Position numbers and translations under genes: made by a program. From Terriglobia bacterium (GTDB taxonomy: Bacteria > Acidobacteriota > Terriglobia > Bryobacterales > Bryobacteraceae): 39,883 nt of DNA. The stretch lies in assembly GCA_003175985.1 (NCBI GenBank), contig PSRJ01000275.1, forward strand, positions 1 through 39,883, read 5' to 3'. The notes beneath the pieces were generated by a model. It had not been told where the DNA came from, did no database searches, and was given only the letters and a program-made list of their open reading frames with translations. Shown piece by piece: positions 8,806 through 18,039 of this stretch (position 1 is its first letter; the number at the start of each line of letters is the position of its first letter).

Positions 8806-8887
8806 TAATCAGCTCTGCCGCGCTCAGGAGAAACCTCACCTACAGCCGCACCGGAGTGGTAGAACGCCCTTTTTCCGCCTGGGAAGG
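8806..8887. repeat. Imperfect direct repeat, copy B (decayed copy of the E1-alpha start region)
   Basis: Partner of 6526-6607. On the minus strand this copy would contain the start region of E1-alpha, but the ATG is now CTG (plus-strand T6547 corresponds to G8827) and the -10 TATACT is TCTACC. The ribosome binding site (GGTGAGG) is intact. It sits upstream of the VOC-like relic, in the same direction. 8602-8970 is the only stretch over 300 bases without an intact gene; it holds the relic, this repeat and nothing else I recognise. Confidence 0.85.
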
Positions 8888-8970
8888 CGGTCCGATTCCT
8901 CACATCGGGCGCCTGTTCCGCGGGGCTCCAGCCGGCAAACCGCCGCTACATTGAATTAGGGGGTTGACGC

Positions 8971-10836
8971 TTGGACCGCGCGCATGGCTACCCTCGCCCG
9001 CAACTCGAGCGAGCCGAATGGTTCAGTCTGAACGGCGAATGGGAGTTCGCACTGGATCCGGAGGCGCTTTACAAACTTCCCAATGATCCACCTTGGGACA
9101 GGCGGATCCGCGTACCTTTTTCGCCCGAGACATCCATGAGTGGCATCGGCGATACGGGCTTCTACCGCGCCTGTTGGTACCGGCGGCAGTTCGATGCTCC
9201 GCGAATCGAGCCGGGGGAGCGCCTGCTGTTGCATTTTGGAGCCGTGGATTACCGCGCCACCGTTTGGTTGAATGACTGCCTGGTCGCGGAGCACGAAGGG
9301 GGCTACACACCGTTCAGCGCCGATATCACGGCGTATCTCAATTCACAAGGTTCTCAAACCGTTGTGGTGTCCGCAAACGATGATCCAGCGGACCTTTCCA
9401 AGCCCAGAGGCAAACAGGACTGGCAGCTACATCCCCACTCCATCTGGTATCCGCGAACCACCGGAATCTGGCAGACGGTTTGGATGGAGCGCGTGCCGGT
9501 CACCTACATTGCTTCCATGCGATGGACCCCGAACGTGGAGCGCTGGGAAGTCGGGTTCGAGGCCTGGCTGGCGGGAGCGCGGAACGATGCCCTGCGGCTC
9601 AACGTGAAGCTATGCGCGGGAGAAACGCTGCTGGCAGACGACACTTACGCCGTGGTGGCGGGAGAGGTTCACCGGCGCATCGCGCTCTCCGATCCCGGCA
9701 TTGACGACTACCGCAACGAGTTACTGTGGAGCCCGGCCACGCCCACGATCATACACGCGGAATTGCGTCTGCTGGGCAGGCAGGGCGAGGAATTGGATCG
9801 TGCCCGCAGCTATACCGCGCTCCGGTCGATCGGCGCACAAGGGGACAAGTTCGTGCTGAATGGCCGGCCGTATCAGTTGCGCATGGTTCTGGACCAGGGT
9901 TATTGGCCCGAAACGGGCTTGACCGCGCCGGACGATGATGCCTATCGCCGTGATGTGGAGCTGGCGAAGGCGATGGGGTTCAATGGAGTCCGCAAGCACC
10001 AGAAGATAGAAAGCCCGCGCTATCTCTATTGGGCGGATTCGCTGGGCTTGCTGGTATGGGAAGAGATGCCCAGCGCTTACCGCTTCACCAAGACGTCGAT
10101 TGAGCGGCTGGCGCGCGAGTGGTTGGAGGTGCTCGCCCGTGACGCGAGCCATCCTTCGATTGTGGCGTGGGTGCCCTTCAACGAATCGTGGGGCGTGCCG
10201 GACTTACCCGACAGCCCCGCGCAGCGGCACTATGTGCAGGCGTTGTATCACCTCACCAAGACCATGGATCCCTCCCGGCCGGTTGTGGGGAACGACGGAT
10301 GGGAGAGCGTGGCCACCGACATCATCGGGATCCACGATTACGACGACGACCCCGAGCGCATCGCGAAACGATACGGCGTGGAGGAAATCCCGCGGCTGTT
10401 CAAGCGCGAGCGCCCCGGCGGCCGGCTGCTGCTCCTCGAGACTCACGTGCAGGAGCAGCCCATCATGCTCAGTGAATTCGGAGGTATCGCCTATTCCCTG
10501 GATCGCCATGGCACCTGGGGTTACTCGCGCTGCGAAACGGAGGAGGATTTCGCCGAACGCTATCAGCGCCTGTTGCGCGTGGTGCGCTCTCTGCCCATTC
10601 TCGCGGGCTTCTGTTACACACAATTCGCGGACACCTACCAGGAGGCTAACGGCCTGCTCTACATGGACCGTACTCCCAAAATACCCGTGGAACAAATCGC
10701 GCTGGCTACACGCGGCCCGCGCAGCAAGCGCGATTTCCAACTGGAATGGGAATGGCGCGAGCGGCTGATGAATCATCAGCGGCACCAATACCTGATCCCC
10801 AGCGAAGACCACCACACGGCGAATGATCCCCGTTAG
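8971..10836 (+). CDS. Glycoside hydrolase family 2 enzyme (beta-galactosidase/glucuronidase-like)
   Basis: Predicted cytoplasmic retaining beta-glycosidase, 621 residues, no signal peptide. Domain order: GH2 sugar-binding jelly roll ([45 protein letters not shown]), immunoglobulin-like middle domain (~170-290), then the TIM barrel ([49 protein letters not shown]). The acid/base is Glu405 in FNESWG and the nucleophile is probably Glu502 in MLSEFGG. The start is a TTG at 8971, with TAGGGGG about 7 nt upstream; the first in-frame residues already read into the conserved N-terminus, so a later start is unlikely. Its 3' end overlaps the next glycosidase by 14 nt, which implies coupled expression. 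Exact substrate (beta-galactoside, mannoside or glucuronide) is not decidable. Confidence 0.88.
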   Translation: MDRAHGYPRPQLERAEWFSLNGEWEFALDPEALYKLPNDPPWDRRIRVPFSPETSMSGIGDTGFYRACWYRRQFDAPRIEPGERLLLHFGAVDYRATVWLNDCLVAEHEGGYTPFSADITAYLNSQGSQTVVVSANDDPADLSKPRGKQDWQLHPHSIWYPRTTGIWQTVWMERVPVTYIASMRWTPNVERWEVGFEAWLAGARNDALRLNVKLCAGETLLADDTYAVVAGEVHRRIALSDPGIDDYRNELLWSPATPTIIHAELRLLGRQGEELDRARSYTALRSIGAQGDKFVLNGRPYQLRMVLDQGYWPETGLTAPDDDAYRRDVELAKAMGFNGVRKHQKIESPRYLYWADSLGLLVWEEMPSAYRFTKTSIERLAREWLEVLARDASHPSIVAWVPFNESWGVPDLPDSPAQRHYVQALYHLTKTMDPSRPVVGNDGWESVATDIIGIHDYDDDPERIAKRYGVEEIPRLFKRERPGGRLLLLETHVQEQPIMLSEFGGIAYSLDRHGTWGYSRCETEEDFAERYQRLLRVVRSLPILAGFCYTQFADTYQEANGLLYMDRTPKIPVEQIALATRGPRSKRDFQLEWEWRERLMNHQRHQYLIPSEDHHTANDPR

Positions 10837-11959
10837 TTTGTTCCAGTCCTTCTGGATGGGCGGATTCGAGTGTTCCTGCCAGATCAATTCGGCGGGGACG
10901 CGCCTCGACATGACTGCGGCGTTGCAGCACGATCTCTACGCCGCCGAAGACTACCGGCGGGCGCGCGAGGTGGGTATCGCCACCGTGCGCGACGGCATCC
11001 GGTGGCATCGGGTGGATCGCGGCGGACGATACGACTGGTCGAGCTGGCTGCCGATGCTGGGGGCGGCGTGCAGCGAGGGTGTGCAGGTGATCTGGGACCT
11101 GTGTCACTACGGCTGGCCGGATGACGTGGATATCTTCTCAGCCGCCTTTGTGGAACGGTTCACGCGATTTGCATCGGCGGCGGCGCGCCTTCAGCGGGAG
11201 CATACCGGGGAACCGGGATTGTATGTGCCGGTAAACGAAATCAGCTTCTTCACTTGGGCGGCCACACGCGACCTGATGTTTCCGTATGCCCATGGCCGCG
11301 GCGGCGAGCTGAAACGGCAGCTCGTTCGCGCTGCATTGGCGGCGAGCGATGCCATCTGGGCGGCCGATCCGGGGGCCCGCATCTGTTATGCAGAGCCGCT
11401 CATCCACAATGTGCCTCCCCGCTGGATGCCTTGGCTTAAGGGACCCGCCCGGGCGCAGCGCGACAGCCAGTTCGAGGCGTGGGATATGATCCGCGGGCGC
11501 AGCGCACCGGAGCTCGGCGGCTCCGAGAAGTATCTCGACGTTGTGGGCGTTAACTTCTACGCGGCCAACCAGTGGGAAGTCCCGGGCGGGCGCAAGCTGC
11601 ACTGGGACGCCGGCTCGGACGATCCCCGCTGGGTGCCCCTGCACCGGCTTCTGGCGGAAGTGTACGAACGCTACCGCCGTACGATGTTCATCGCGGAAAC
11701 CAGCCACTATGGCATAGGACGCGCCGATTGGTTGGACGAGATCGCCGCGGAGACACATCGGGCGCGGAAAATCGGAGTGCCGATCGAGGGTGTATGCCTC
11801 TATCCCATCCTGGACCGTTTCGACTGGGAAGACCCCGCGCACTGGCATAACAGCGGTCTCTGGGACATTCACCGCAACGGCGCCGGGCAGTATCGCCGTG
11901 TGCTGAATGCCGGGTATGCGTGCGCCCTCACACGAGCGCAAACGCTGCTGGCCGAGTGA
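10823..11959 (+). CDS. GH1/clan GH-A-type beta-glycosidase-like protein
   Basis: A 378-residue TIM-barrel glycosidase without signal peptide. Support: [14 protein letters not shown] at the N-terminus, [14 protein letters not shown] (strand 2 region of beta-glucosidase-like proteins), the acid/base motif [10 protein letters not shown] with Glu139, [13 protein letters not shown], and the nucleophile motif [10 protein letters not shown] with Glu292. These two glutamates are spaced as in clan A enzymes. It is shorter than classical GH1 beta-glucosidases (about 450 residues) and belongs to a shorter GH1-like group often found beside glycosyltransferase and galactopyranose-mutase genes (from memory). 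It overlaps the GH2 gene by 14 nt and is followed after 135 nt by the fused GT/UGM gene, so it may trim or remodel a glycan made by that enzyme rather than degrade food sugars. Confidence 0.75.
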   Translation: MIPVSLFQSFWMGGFECSCQINSAGTRLDMTAALQHDLYAAEDYRRAREVGIATVRDGIRWHRVDRGGRYDWSSWLPMLGAACSEGVQVIWDLCHYGWPDDVDIFSAAFVERFTRFASAAARLQREHTGEPGLYVPVNEISFFTWAATRDLMFPYAHGRGGELKRQLVRAALAASDAIWAADPGARICYAEPLIHNVPPRWMPWLKGPARAQRDSQFEAWDMIRGRSAPELGGSEKYLDVVGVNFYAANQWEVPGGRKLHWDAGSDDPRWVPLHRLLAEVYERYRRTMFIAETSHYGIGRADWLDEIAAETHRARKIGVPIEGVCLYPILDRFDWEDPAHWHNSGLWDIHRNGAGQYRRVLNAGYACALTRAQTLLAE

Positions 11960-12094
11960 TTCGCGGCCAGTCTCCCAATTCGCACGCAGCGTGCATATTT
12001 CCACACACTGGCAGAGAACCTGCACCCGAGCGGGCAAAGCCTTCACGGCTCGCGCCATCCGACACTTGAGTATTCAAGCAGGCAGGAGGAACGG

Positions 12095-14731
12095 ATGCAA
12101 ACTACGCCCACGATTCTCACGTTTTGCCACTTGCGCTGGGATTTCGTTTACCAACGACCCCAGCATCTGATGTCTCGCCTGGCATTAAGTCATCGTGTAA
12201 TTTTTATTGAAGAGCCCGTCTTTTCCGAGGCTTCCCTTCCGGAATGGGAATCGAGCCAGCCCCAGAGCAATGTGCTCGTGCTGCGCCCTCGAACTCCATC
12301 GCGCGCTCCCGGCTTTCATCAGGAACAGTTGCCTTACATTCAAACGCTGATGGGGGAGTTGGTTGCCAAAGAAGATTTGCGTGATTACATACTGTGGTTC
12401 TATACACCATTGGCGCTGCCTGCGGCTGAGGGACTCAACCCGCGCGCGGTGGTCTATGACTGCATGGATGAGCTCACGGGCTTTTTGAACGCGCCCCCCC
12501 AACTGGTGACGCGCGAGGTGGAACTGCTCGGCCGTGCCGACCTTGTCTTCACGGGCGGGCGCAGCTTATACCGGGCAAAGAAGGACCAGCATCCGCGAGT
12601 TTACTGTTTTCCGAGCAGCGTGGATGGGCGCCATTTCGCGGCGGCGGCCAACGGAATGACTGAAGCTGCCGAACAGGGGCCGTTGCCGCATCCGCGGCTC
12701 GGCTTCTTCGGTGTCATCGATGAGAGATTGGATACCGCTCTCCTCAGTACGATGGCGGAAGCACATCCGGAATGGCAGATCGTTATGGTCGGTCCGGTGG
12801 TAAAGATCGATCCCGCCACCCTCCCACACAATTCCAATATTCACTACTACGGCCAGCGCGCGTATGAGGACCTCCCTTCGTATCTAAAGGGTTGGGACGT
12901 TTGCCTGCTCCCCTTTGCCCGGAATGCCGCTACGAAATACATCAGCCCGACCAAAACGCTGGAGTATATGGCGGCGGGCAAAATGATCGTGAGTACACCG
13001 ATTACCGACGTAGCGGAGCCTTACGGAGACATCGTATATCTGGGCGCAACGCCGGAGGAGTTTGTGGAGGCGTGCGAGCGCGCTATCGCGGCTAGCCCTG
13101 CGGAGCGGGCGGAACGGATCGCAAGAATGCGAGAAGTGTTGGCGAAGACCTCTTGGGAAGCCACTGTCCGCGAAATGGAAGCCCTCCTGAAAGGTGTAGC
13201 GGAAGAAAACAAAAGGCAGCGTTCGCGGCGGGATTCTGCGCACACCATCGTAATCGGCGCCGGCCCCACGGGCTTGAGCGCGGCCTATCATCTGGGCAGC
13301 GACTCCATCCTGCTGGAGCAGAATGCGCGCGTGGGCGGGTGGTGCCGGTCGCTCGAGGTAAACGGATTCACGTTCGATTTCGCGGGCCATATCATGTTCT
13401 CCAACGAACCCTACGTGCACCAGCTCTATCAGATGCTCCTGGGTGACAACGTGCATTGGCAGGACCGCGAAGCGTGGATTTACAGCAAGAACGTATATAC
13501 GCGCTACCCCTTCCAGGGATCGCTTTATGGGCTGCCGCCTAACGTGATCAAAGAGTGCATCGTGGGCGCGATCGAAGCGCGGTTCGGCAGCCTCAAAAAC
13601 GATAAACCGGAGCCAGCCGGGGGAAAGGCCAACGGCAGAACAAACGGCAGTGCATCCGCCTGCCTCAATGGTTCGATCAAAGACTGCTGCGCCGATGGAA
13701 TTCTGGAAGCCTCGGTCCCGCTGGCGGAAACCGGAAGCGAGCCGCACAATTTTGAAGAGTTCATCTACAGAGTGTGGGGCGCGGGAATTGCCAGGCACTT
13801 TGCCATACCGTACAACCGGAAACTATGGGCGGTTCCTCTGGATCAGATGGAGACGTCCTGGTTGGGCGGACGCGTCCCGCTACCCGACCTGGAGGAGATG
13901 ATCGAGGGAGCCCTGTCGCCGAAGCCCAAGCCCATGGGGCCGAATGCACGATTCGGTTATCCTTTGCGTGGCGGCTTCCAGGCTCTCATGGATGCCTGGC
14001 TGCCGCATCTTCAGGGCGATGTGTGCCTTAACAGCCGCGTGGTTAAGGTCTCGCCACGCCGCCACACGGTCACGTTAAGCAACGGCAGCGAGCTGAAATA
14101 CAATCACCTGATCAGCACCATGCCGCTTCCCGTACTGATACGGCAGATGGATACCGAAGCGCCGGAACAGGTGCGCAAAGCTGCGGCAGCGCTGCGCTAT
14201 GTCTCCGTGCGCTGCGTCCATCTTGGAGTGGGGCGCGAGCACCTCACCGGGAAACATTGGATCTACTATCCGGAAGATACGGTATTCCACCGTATTTTCG
14301 TGCAGGGAAATGCTAGTCCCTATTGCAATCCGCCGGGAGGCTTCGGTCTGACGTGCGAGATCACTTATTCGGAGAGCAAGCCGCTGCCTTGCGAAGGCGA
14401 TGATCTGGTGCGGCGCTGCATCGAGGATTGCCACAAGGTCGGGATGTTCCGCCCGGAGGATCCGGTCTGGGCGAGCGCGCATTGCGACCTGCCCTACGCG
14501 TACGTGGTATATGACCATGGACGCGCCGCTTCCGTTACGAAGATTCGCGAGTGGCTCGCCGAACAGGATATCCTCCTCGCGGGCCGCTATGGCGAATGGG
14601 AATACTACAATTCCGACCACGCATTCATAGCCGGGAAGAAGGCTGCCGAGCAGGTGAAAGAGCGCGATGAGCAGAGTGTGCTATCTACCTTGGTGTCACA
14701 GCAATCAGTGAGAGTAGACACCCGCGTGTAA
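12095..14731 (+). CDS. Fused glycosyltransferase (GT-B) and UDP-galactopyranose mutase-like flavoprotein
   Basis: An 878-residue continuous frame with AGGAGG 5-10 nt before the ATG. Residues ~1-370 form a GT-B glycosyltransferase: HLRWDFVYQRPQHLMSRLA at the N-terminus, VVYDCMDELTGF, FGVIDERLDTALL, and the GT4-type donor site KTLEYMAAGKMIVSTPI (~290-305). After a charged linker (~365-382, EENKRQRSRRD), a second enzyme starts with the FAD dinucleotide fold IGAGPTGLSAAYHL (Gly388, Gly390, Gly393), GGWCRSLEVNGFTFDFAGH, PYNRKLWAVPLDQM and a C-terminal FAD contact LLAGRYGEWEYYNSDHAF. This half resembles UDP-galactopyranose mutase and related amine-oxidase-like proteins of polysaccharide clusters. 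It has an unusual Gly/Asn/Ser-rich insert at ~498-548. Probable role: make or rearrange a nucleotide-sugar and transfer it in one polypeptide. Mutase activity is inference. Confidence 0.85.
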   Translation: MQTTPTILTFCHLRWDFVYQRPQHLMSRLALSHRVIFIEEPVFSEASLPEWESSQPQSNVLVLRPRTPSRAPGFHQEQLPYIQTLMGELVAKEDLRDYILWFYTPLALPAAEGLNPRAVVYDCMDELTGFLNAPPQLVTREVELLGRADLVFTGGRSLYRAKKDQHPRVYCFPSSVDGRHFAAAANGMTEAAEQGPLPHPRLGFFGVIDERLDTALLSTMAEAHPEWQIVMVGPVVKIDPATLPHNSNIHYYGQRAYEDLPSYLKGWDVCLLPFARNAATKYISPTKTLEYMAAGKMIVSTPITDVAEPYGDIVYLGATPEEFVEACERAIAASPAERAERIARMREVLAKTSWEATVREMEALLKGVAEENKRQRSRRDSAHTIVIGAGPTGLSAAYHLGSDSILLEQNARVGGWCRSLEVNGFTFDFAGHIMFSNEPYVHQLYQMLLGDNVHWQDREAWIYSKNVYTRYPFQGSLYGLPPNVIKECIVGAIEARFGSLKNDKPEPAGGKANGRTNGSASACLNGSIKDCCADGILEASVPLAETGSEPHNFEEFIYRVWGAGIARHFAIPYNRKLWAVPLDQMETSWLGGRVPLPDLEEMIEGALSPKPKPMGPNARFGYPLRGGFQALMDAWLPHLQGDVCLNSRVVKVSPRRHTVTLSNGSELKYNHLISTMPLPVLIRQMDTEAPEQVRKAAAALRYVSVRCVHLGVGREHLTGKHWIYYPEDTVFHRIFVQGNASPYCNPPGGFGLTCEITYSESKPLPCEGDDLVRRCIEDCHKVGMFRPEDPVWASAHCDLPYAYVVYDHGRAASVTKIREWLAEQDILLAGRYGEWEYYNSDHAFIAGKKAAEQVKERDEQSVLSTLVSQQSVRVDTRV

Positions 14732-14740
14732 CACTCGCGC

Positions 14741-15859
14741 CTACCTCCGTTCCAACAGGTAAACGGAATTCTCCAGGTGGCTCCGCCCGTCGTTTTGACA
14801 AACGGAGAAGGACGCGGCTGTCGTGGCCGTTACCGAGCGCTTGTTCCAAAGCGAAGCGCCGCAGTATTCACCGTCTTTGCGCAGCACGTAGAAATTCAGA
14901 TCGACTGCTTGCATGCGCCTTTCATCGTTATTGAAATTGCGCGCCACTCGCCGTAGCGCGTCCAGCGCCGCTTCCTTTGGGCTCATGCCGTGGCGCATGT
15001 TCTCGACGATCGTATGGGCGCCGGCGATCCTCAGATTCTCTTCTCCGCGCCCCGTGGAGCCGGCGCCTCCCACGTCCTGATCGAGCCACAGGCCGCCGCC
15101 GATGATAGGAGAGTCTCCGACGCGCCCGGCGATCTTCCATGCCAGCCCGCTCGTGGTTGTGGTCGCCGACATTTCTCCCTTTTCGTTAAGAGCGATGCAA
15201 TTGATCGTGCCGGTGGGCGGCCGCGCGGCCACCTCGTGCGCCCAGGCAATTAACTCGTCGTCCATGTGCGGAAACAGTTTTCTAAGCTCGGCCGTCTTCT
15301 TCGGAGCAGGCGGGGCATCGACCCCCGATTCCCAATTGGTGTGGCCGTTGTGATCGCGCATCTCCCGTTTCCAGGTGAGCCAGGCCATGCGCGAGCGTTC
15401 AGTCAGCAAATCCTCTTCTTGAAATCCATAATGCTTGGCGAAGCGCAGCGCCCCTTCGCCCACCAGCATCATATGATCCGTCTCTGAAAGGACAAGCTGC
15501 GCAACTTTGGAGGGCGTCTTAATGCCCTGCAGCGCGCCCACCGCGCCCCCGCGCCGCGATGGACCGTGAATGCAACTGGCGTCCAATTCCACGACGCCAT
15601 CTTCGTTAGGAAGACCTCCGTAGCCCACGCTGGTGTCATTCGGGTCCAATTCCTGTATGTTGACGCCGGCGATCACGGCATCCAGCGTATCCCCGCCGGA
15701 TTTGATCACTTCGATCGCCTTGGCGCAGGCTCGGACGCCATTGGCGCTCGCAACAGCGATGTTCTTGGGGCGGGACTGTCCTTTGACAATCCGGATCAGC
15801 GGAAACGCGGCGGCGCCGAAAACAGCGGCGCGCCGGCTAACGTGTGGGAGAAGCGCCAT
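14741..15859 (-). CDS. Isoaspartyl peptidase/L-asparaginase (glycosylasparaginase-type Ntn hydrolase)
   Basis: A 372-residue precursor of the N-terminal-nucleophile asparaginase family, which self-cleaves to expose a catalytic threonine. The nucleophile is Thr218 in RPPTGTINCIALNEKGE; downstream GRVGDSPIIGGGLWLDQDVG matches the substrate-binding segment of aspartylglucosaminidase. Upstream are SGGDTLDAVIAGVNIQELD and VGYGGLPNEDGVVELDASC, both family signatures. The start at 15859 gives a twin-arginine-like leader (SRRAAVFGAAAFPLIRIV); the frame is open to 16030, but that longer version starts inside the neighbouring gene's 3' end. Likely exported through Tat and acting on isoaspartyl peptides or glycoasparagine. 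It lies 58 nt downstream of a three-gene group of secreted proteins, possibly as its last member. It converges on the GT/UGM fusion with a 9-nt gap. Confidence 0.88.
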   Translation of the reverse strand: MALLPHVSRRAAVFGAAAFPLIRIVKGQSRPKNIAVASANGVRACAKAIEVIKSGGDTLDAVIAGVNIQELDPNDTSVGYGGLPNEDGVVELDASCIHGPSRRGGAVGALQGIKTPSKVAQLVLSETDHMMLVGEGALRFAKHYGFQEEDLLTERSRMAWLTWKREMRDHNGHTNWESGVDAPPAPKKTAELRKLFPHMDDELIAWAHEVAARPPTGTINCIALNEKGEMSATTTTSGLAWKIAGRVGDSPIIGGGLWLDQDVGGAGSTGRGEENLRIAGAHTIVENMRHGMSPKEAALDALRRVARNFNNDERRMQAVDLNFYVLRKDGEYCGASLWNKRSVTATTAASFSVCQNDGRSHLENSVYLLERR

Positions 15860-15917
15860 GCTGCCATCGTACTCCACTTGGCAGAAATGGGCATCGGAGA
15901 GTCGGAGGGTAAACCCG

Positions 15918-16811
15918 CTACTTGGTCTTGGCTCTTCCGCCGGCCGATTCCAGGTAGTGCTCCGTATCCTGGTTGCCTTCGATGCAGGCGAATTCCATCT
16001 GCTCATAATTCGGCTGCATGTTCCTGGCAAAGGTGAAAGCCACCTTCCAGGGCTGGGTGAAGGCTTTCGGATCTTCCATGGTGGCCTCGTAGTTGATCGT
16101 TCGATCGTTCACCATGGTGAAGCGCTCGACGACATGCATTTCGTCGGTATGGACATTCCCCGCCGAATCCAACCAGGTGCGGTCATTCAGGTTCGTGGTG
16201 TCCACCACCAGTGTGTCGCCCTCCCAATGTCCGACGGAATCGCCCTGAAACAGCTTCTTCGAAGGGGGAAGGACATGAGCTCGGTTGTCGGTTGGAATAA
16301 TCCGGTAGGAATGCATGAACTCCCAGTTCATGGCGACGTATGCCGGCGTCTGCAGTATCTGGAAACCGAACTGCCGGTACATCTGGTTGGGTAATCCGGA
16401 CATGTAGCAATGGAGCTCGGGTTCGTCTGCCAGATGATGTTCGAAGTTGTCTTTTGCCTTCGCAGCGGCCCAAGGCTGGTACGGGATCATGCCGTCCGGA
16501 GGATCGACAATCGCGCCGTTGCCGGCCGCGAAACCCGGGCGCGCAACGGGATGCTTCTGCACCTCAAAAACGGCGCCGCCATTGTTTCCGGCATTCCAGT
16601 ATCCGGACATGTTCGGGCGGCCGTCAGCGGTTTTCGGCACGGGTCCCGGCGGCGGCAGCGCGGGCCCGCGTCCGCCGCGGCCTCCCCGTCCGCCCCGTCC
16701 CGCGCCCTGAGCCGGAGCTTGTCCGGCTGGCGGATCTTGCGCAAAAGCAATTTGGGACATCAGGACCAGGATGGCCGCCGCCAACGCGGCATATCGAGAC
16801 CCCGCCCGCAT
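15918..16811 (-). CDS. Secreted protein of an Acidobacteria-expanded family, with RGG-rich linker
   Basis: A 297-residue exported protein with a signal peptide (MRAGSRYAALAAAILVLMSQIAFAQ) followed by a Gly/Arg linker (GRGGRGGRGGRGP, ~39-51) and Pro-rich stretch. The body is paralogous to the upstream neighbour: both have DG(R/Q)P(N/D)..G.W near the start, a single Cys in a CYM(S/P)G(L/V)P motif, and the core GHWEGDTLVVDTTNLND followed by DEMHVVERFT and NYEATMEDPKAFTQPWKV. I do not know a biochemical function. The ordered His, Asp and Glu residues and a beta-strand pattern suggest a lipocalin- or beta-barrel-like fold, which is inference. The ATG at 16811 comes 1 nt after the neighbour's stop, with AAGAAGG inside its 3' end, so translation is probably coupled. 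Confidence 0.75.
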   Translation of the reverse strand: MRAGSRYAALAAAILVLMSQIAFAQDPPAGQAPAQGAGRGGRGGRGGRGPALPPPGPVPKTADGRPNMSGYWNAGNNGGAVFEVQKHPVARPGFAAGNGAIVDPPDGMIPYQPWAAAKAKDNFEHHLADEPELHCYMSGLPNQMYRQFGFQILQTPAYVAMNWEFMHSYRIIPTDNRAHVLPPSKKLFQGDSVGHWEGDTLVVDTTNLNDRTWLDSAGNVHTDEMHVVERFTMVNDRTINYEATMEDPKAFTQPWKVAFTFARNMQPNYEQMEFACIEGNQDTEHYLESAGGRAKTK

Positions 16812-16812
16812 C

Positions 16813-17559
16813 TTACTTGCCTTCTTTCTTCGTCGCCGCCACATCTGCCAAATAATGACACTCGTATTCGAGCAGGCGCGCATTGGGTTGGGTGTTCCGG
16901 CGTAACTCGGCGCTGATCTTCCAGGGCATCGTGAACGTTTTCGGGTCTTCGATCGTGGCTTCGTAGCGGAGTGTGTCCGGCCCGGTGCGCGTATATCGCT
17001 CCGTCACGTGCAAGGCGTCGCTGTGGAAATCGCCAGCCTTGTCGAACCAGGTCTGGTCATTGAAATCGGCGACGTCCACCACCAGCGTGTCGCCCTCCCA
17101 ATGGCCGATCGAGTCTCCTTGCCAGAAATCGATTTGTTCGAGATGTTTGTTGCGCTTGAGGTAGATGTTGCGCCAGTTATGGATGTACTCGTGGGCGATG
17201 GCCACCTGGTCGGCTGTCTGGAAAATTTGAAACGGGTAGTTCAGCAGATTGAGGCGCGGTACACCCGGCATGTAACACTTGTTCAGCGGATCAGCGGTGG
17301 CACTGTTTTTCTCGTTCTGCTTCTTTTGAGCCAGTGCCGCTGGCTGGTAAGGGATTTTGCCGTTCTTAGGCTCGACAATCAGGCCTTTCGCCTTTTCCAG
17401 ATCCTTGTCCGGCGAATTGCGAACCTGCCAAATCCCCTGCAAGTCCGGTTGGCCATCCGGCGTACGCGGCGGAGTATACGCTTGGGCGCTGGCTGAGGGA
17501 AGAACTGCCAACACCAAAGCTGTGCCGGAGAGCAGAACACCCAGAGACCGGGTTGTCAT
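16813..17559 (-). CDS. Secreted protein, paralog of the downstream RGG-linker protein
   Basis: A 248-residue secreted protein with signal peptide MTTRSLGVLLSGTALVLAVL and cleavage after ASA. It begins TPDGQPDLQGIWQVR, has CYMPGVPRLNLLNYPFQIFQ, and then the shared core QGDSIGHWEGDTLVVDV, DFNDQTWFDKAG, DALHVTERYT and EATIEDPKTFTMPWKI. No domain of known activity can be named. Two starts are possible: ATG at 17580, overlapping the upstream stop as ATGA, or ATG at 17559 with GGGAG 10 nt upstream. I use the second because it begins directly at the signal peptide. Middle gene of the DUF6152-paralog-paralog unit; the pair looks like a tandem duplication that has diverged well past easy alignment at the ends. 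Confidence 0.75.
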   Translation of the reverse strand: MTTRSLGVLLSGTALVLAVLPSASAQAYTPPRTPDGQPDLQGIWQVRNSPDKDLEKAKGLIVEPKNGKIPYQPAALAQKKQNEKNSATADPLNKCYMPGVPRLNLLNYPFQIFQTADQVAIAHEYIHNWRNIYLKRNKHLEQIDFWQGDSIGHWEGDTLVVDVADFNDQTWFDKAGDFHSDALHVTERYTRTGPDTLRYEATIEDPKTFTMPWKISAELRRNTQPNARLLEYECHYLADVAATKKEGK

Positions 17560-17576
17560 TTCCGCATTTCTCCCGC

Positions 17577-18005
17577 TCATTGCGGCGGCGCCGAAGTTTG
17601 GGGAGCCGCTCCGCCAGGTCCTTCCGGCGAACCCGATAACAACCGGCGGCCATCGGCAGTGGTAATCGTCTGGGTCCACATATAGTTCGAGCCGTCTTTC
17701 GCCTTAAACCCGGTCACCGTGACTTCTTCGCCGGCTTTGATCGAATCCTTCCGCCACCCCTGCCGGTACAAACCATTGGGAGGAAGGCATTCCGCGGACC
17801 AATGCTCGACGGTTCCATCGTCTGCTTTCACGTCGAAGCGGAGATGGGAGTGAGGGTTGACCCAATCCATCTTCGTCACTGTGCCTTTCACCGTGATGGG
17901 CTTGCTCGCATCGAACTCGGCTGCGAAGGAATGGTGCGCCAGCACCGGCAGCGCCGACAACGACAAGCCGGCCACCGCAGTCAAAAAAGCCAGTGTAATT
18001 CTCAC
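17577..18005 (-). CDS. DUF6152 family secreted protein
   Basis: A 142-residue exported protein. After the signal peptide (MRITLAFLTAVAGLSLSALP, ending VLA) come the family hallmarks HHSFAAEFD, ITVKGTVTKMDWVNPHSHL, the pair PNGLYRQGWRKDSIKAGEEV and VTVTGFKAKDGSNYMW. This is the DUF6152 pattern, a small beta-rich periplasmic domain of unknown function that is common and multi-copy in Acidobacteriota. The start codon is GTG, with an excellent GGAGGTG 7 nt upstream. It is the first gene of the unit and the two secreted paralogs follow directly, so the three proteins probably act together outside the cytoplasm. The C-terminal tail is Pro/Ala-rich and likely disordered. Confidence 0.85.
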   Translation of the reverse strand: MRITLAFLTAVAGLSLSALPVLAHHSFAAEFDASKPITVKGTVTKMDWVNPHSHLRFDVKADDGTVEHWSAECLPPNGLYRQGWRKDSIKAGEEVTVTGFKAKDGSNYMWTQTITTADGRRLLSGSPEGPGGAAPQTSAPPQ

Positions 18006-18039
18006 AGGGACACCTCCAAAGCGTGATCCTTCAATCTAT

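Noticed and set aside
8730..8954. 74-codon plus-strand frame between the hydrolase and the GH2 gene
   Set aside because: No hydrophobic or domain pattern; the interval is better explained by the VOC relic and repeat copy B on the other strand.
11960..12094. Possible RNA gene or regulatory leader before the GT/UGM fusion
   Set aside because: I see no stable stem pattern, tRNA-like arms or riboswitch core; only the AGGAGG ribosome binding site stands out.
14700..14745. Possible terminator between the GT/UGM fusion and the asparaginase gene
   Set aside because: Only a 4-bp stem (GTGT/ACAC) and no T-run; too weak.
16630..16715. GC-rich imperfect short tandem repeat
   Set aside because: It is only the coding sequence of the RGG linker of the secreted protein, not a separate element.
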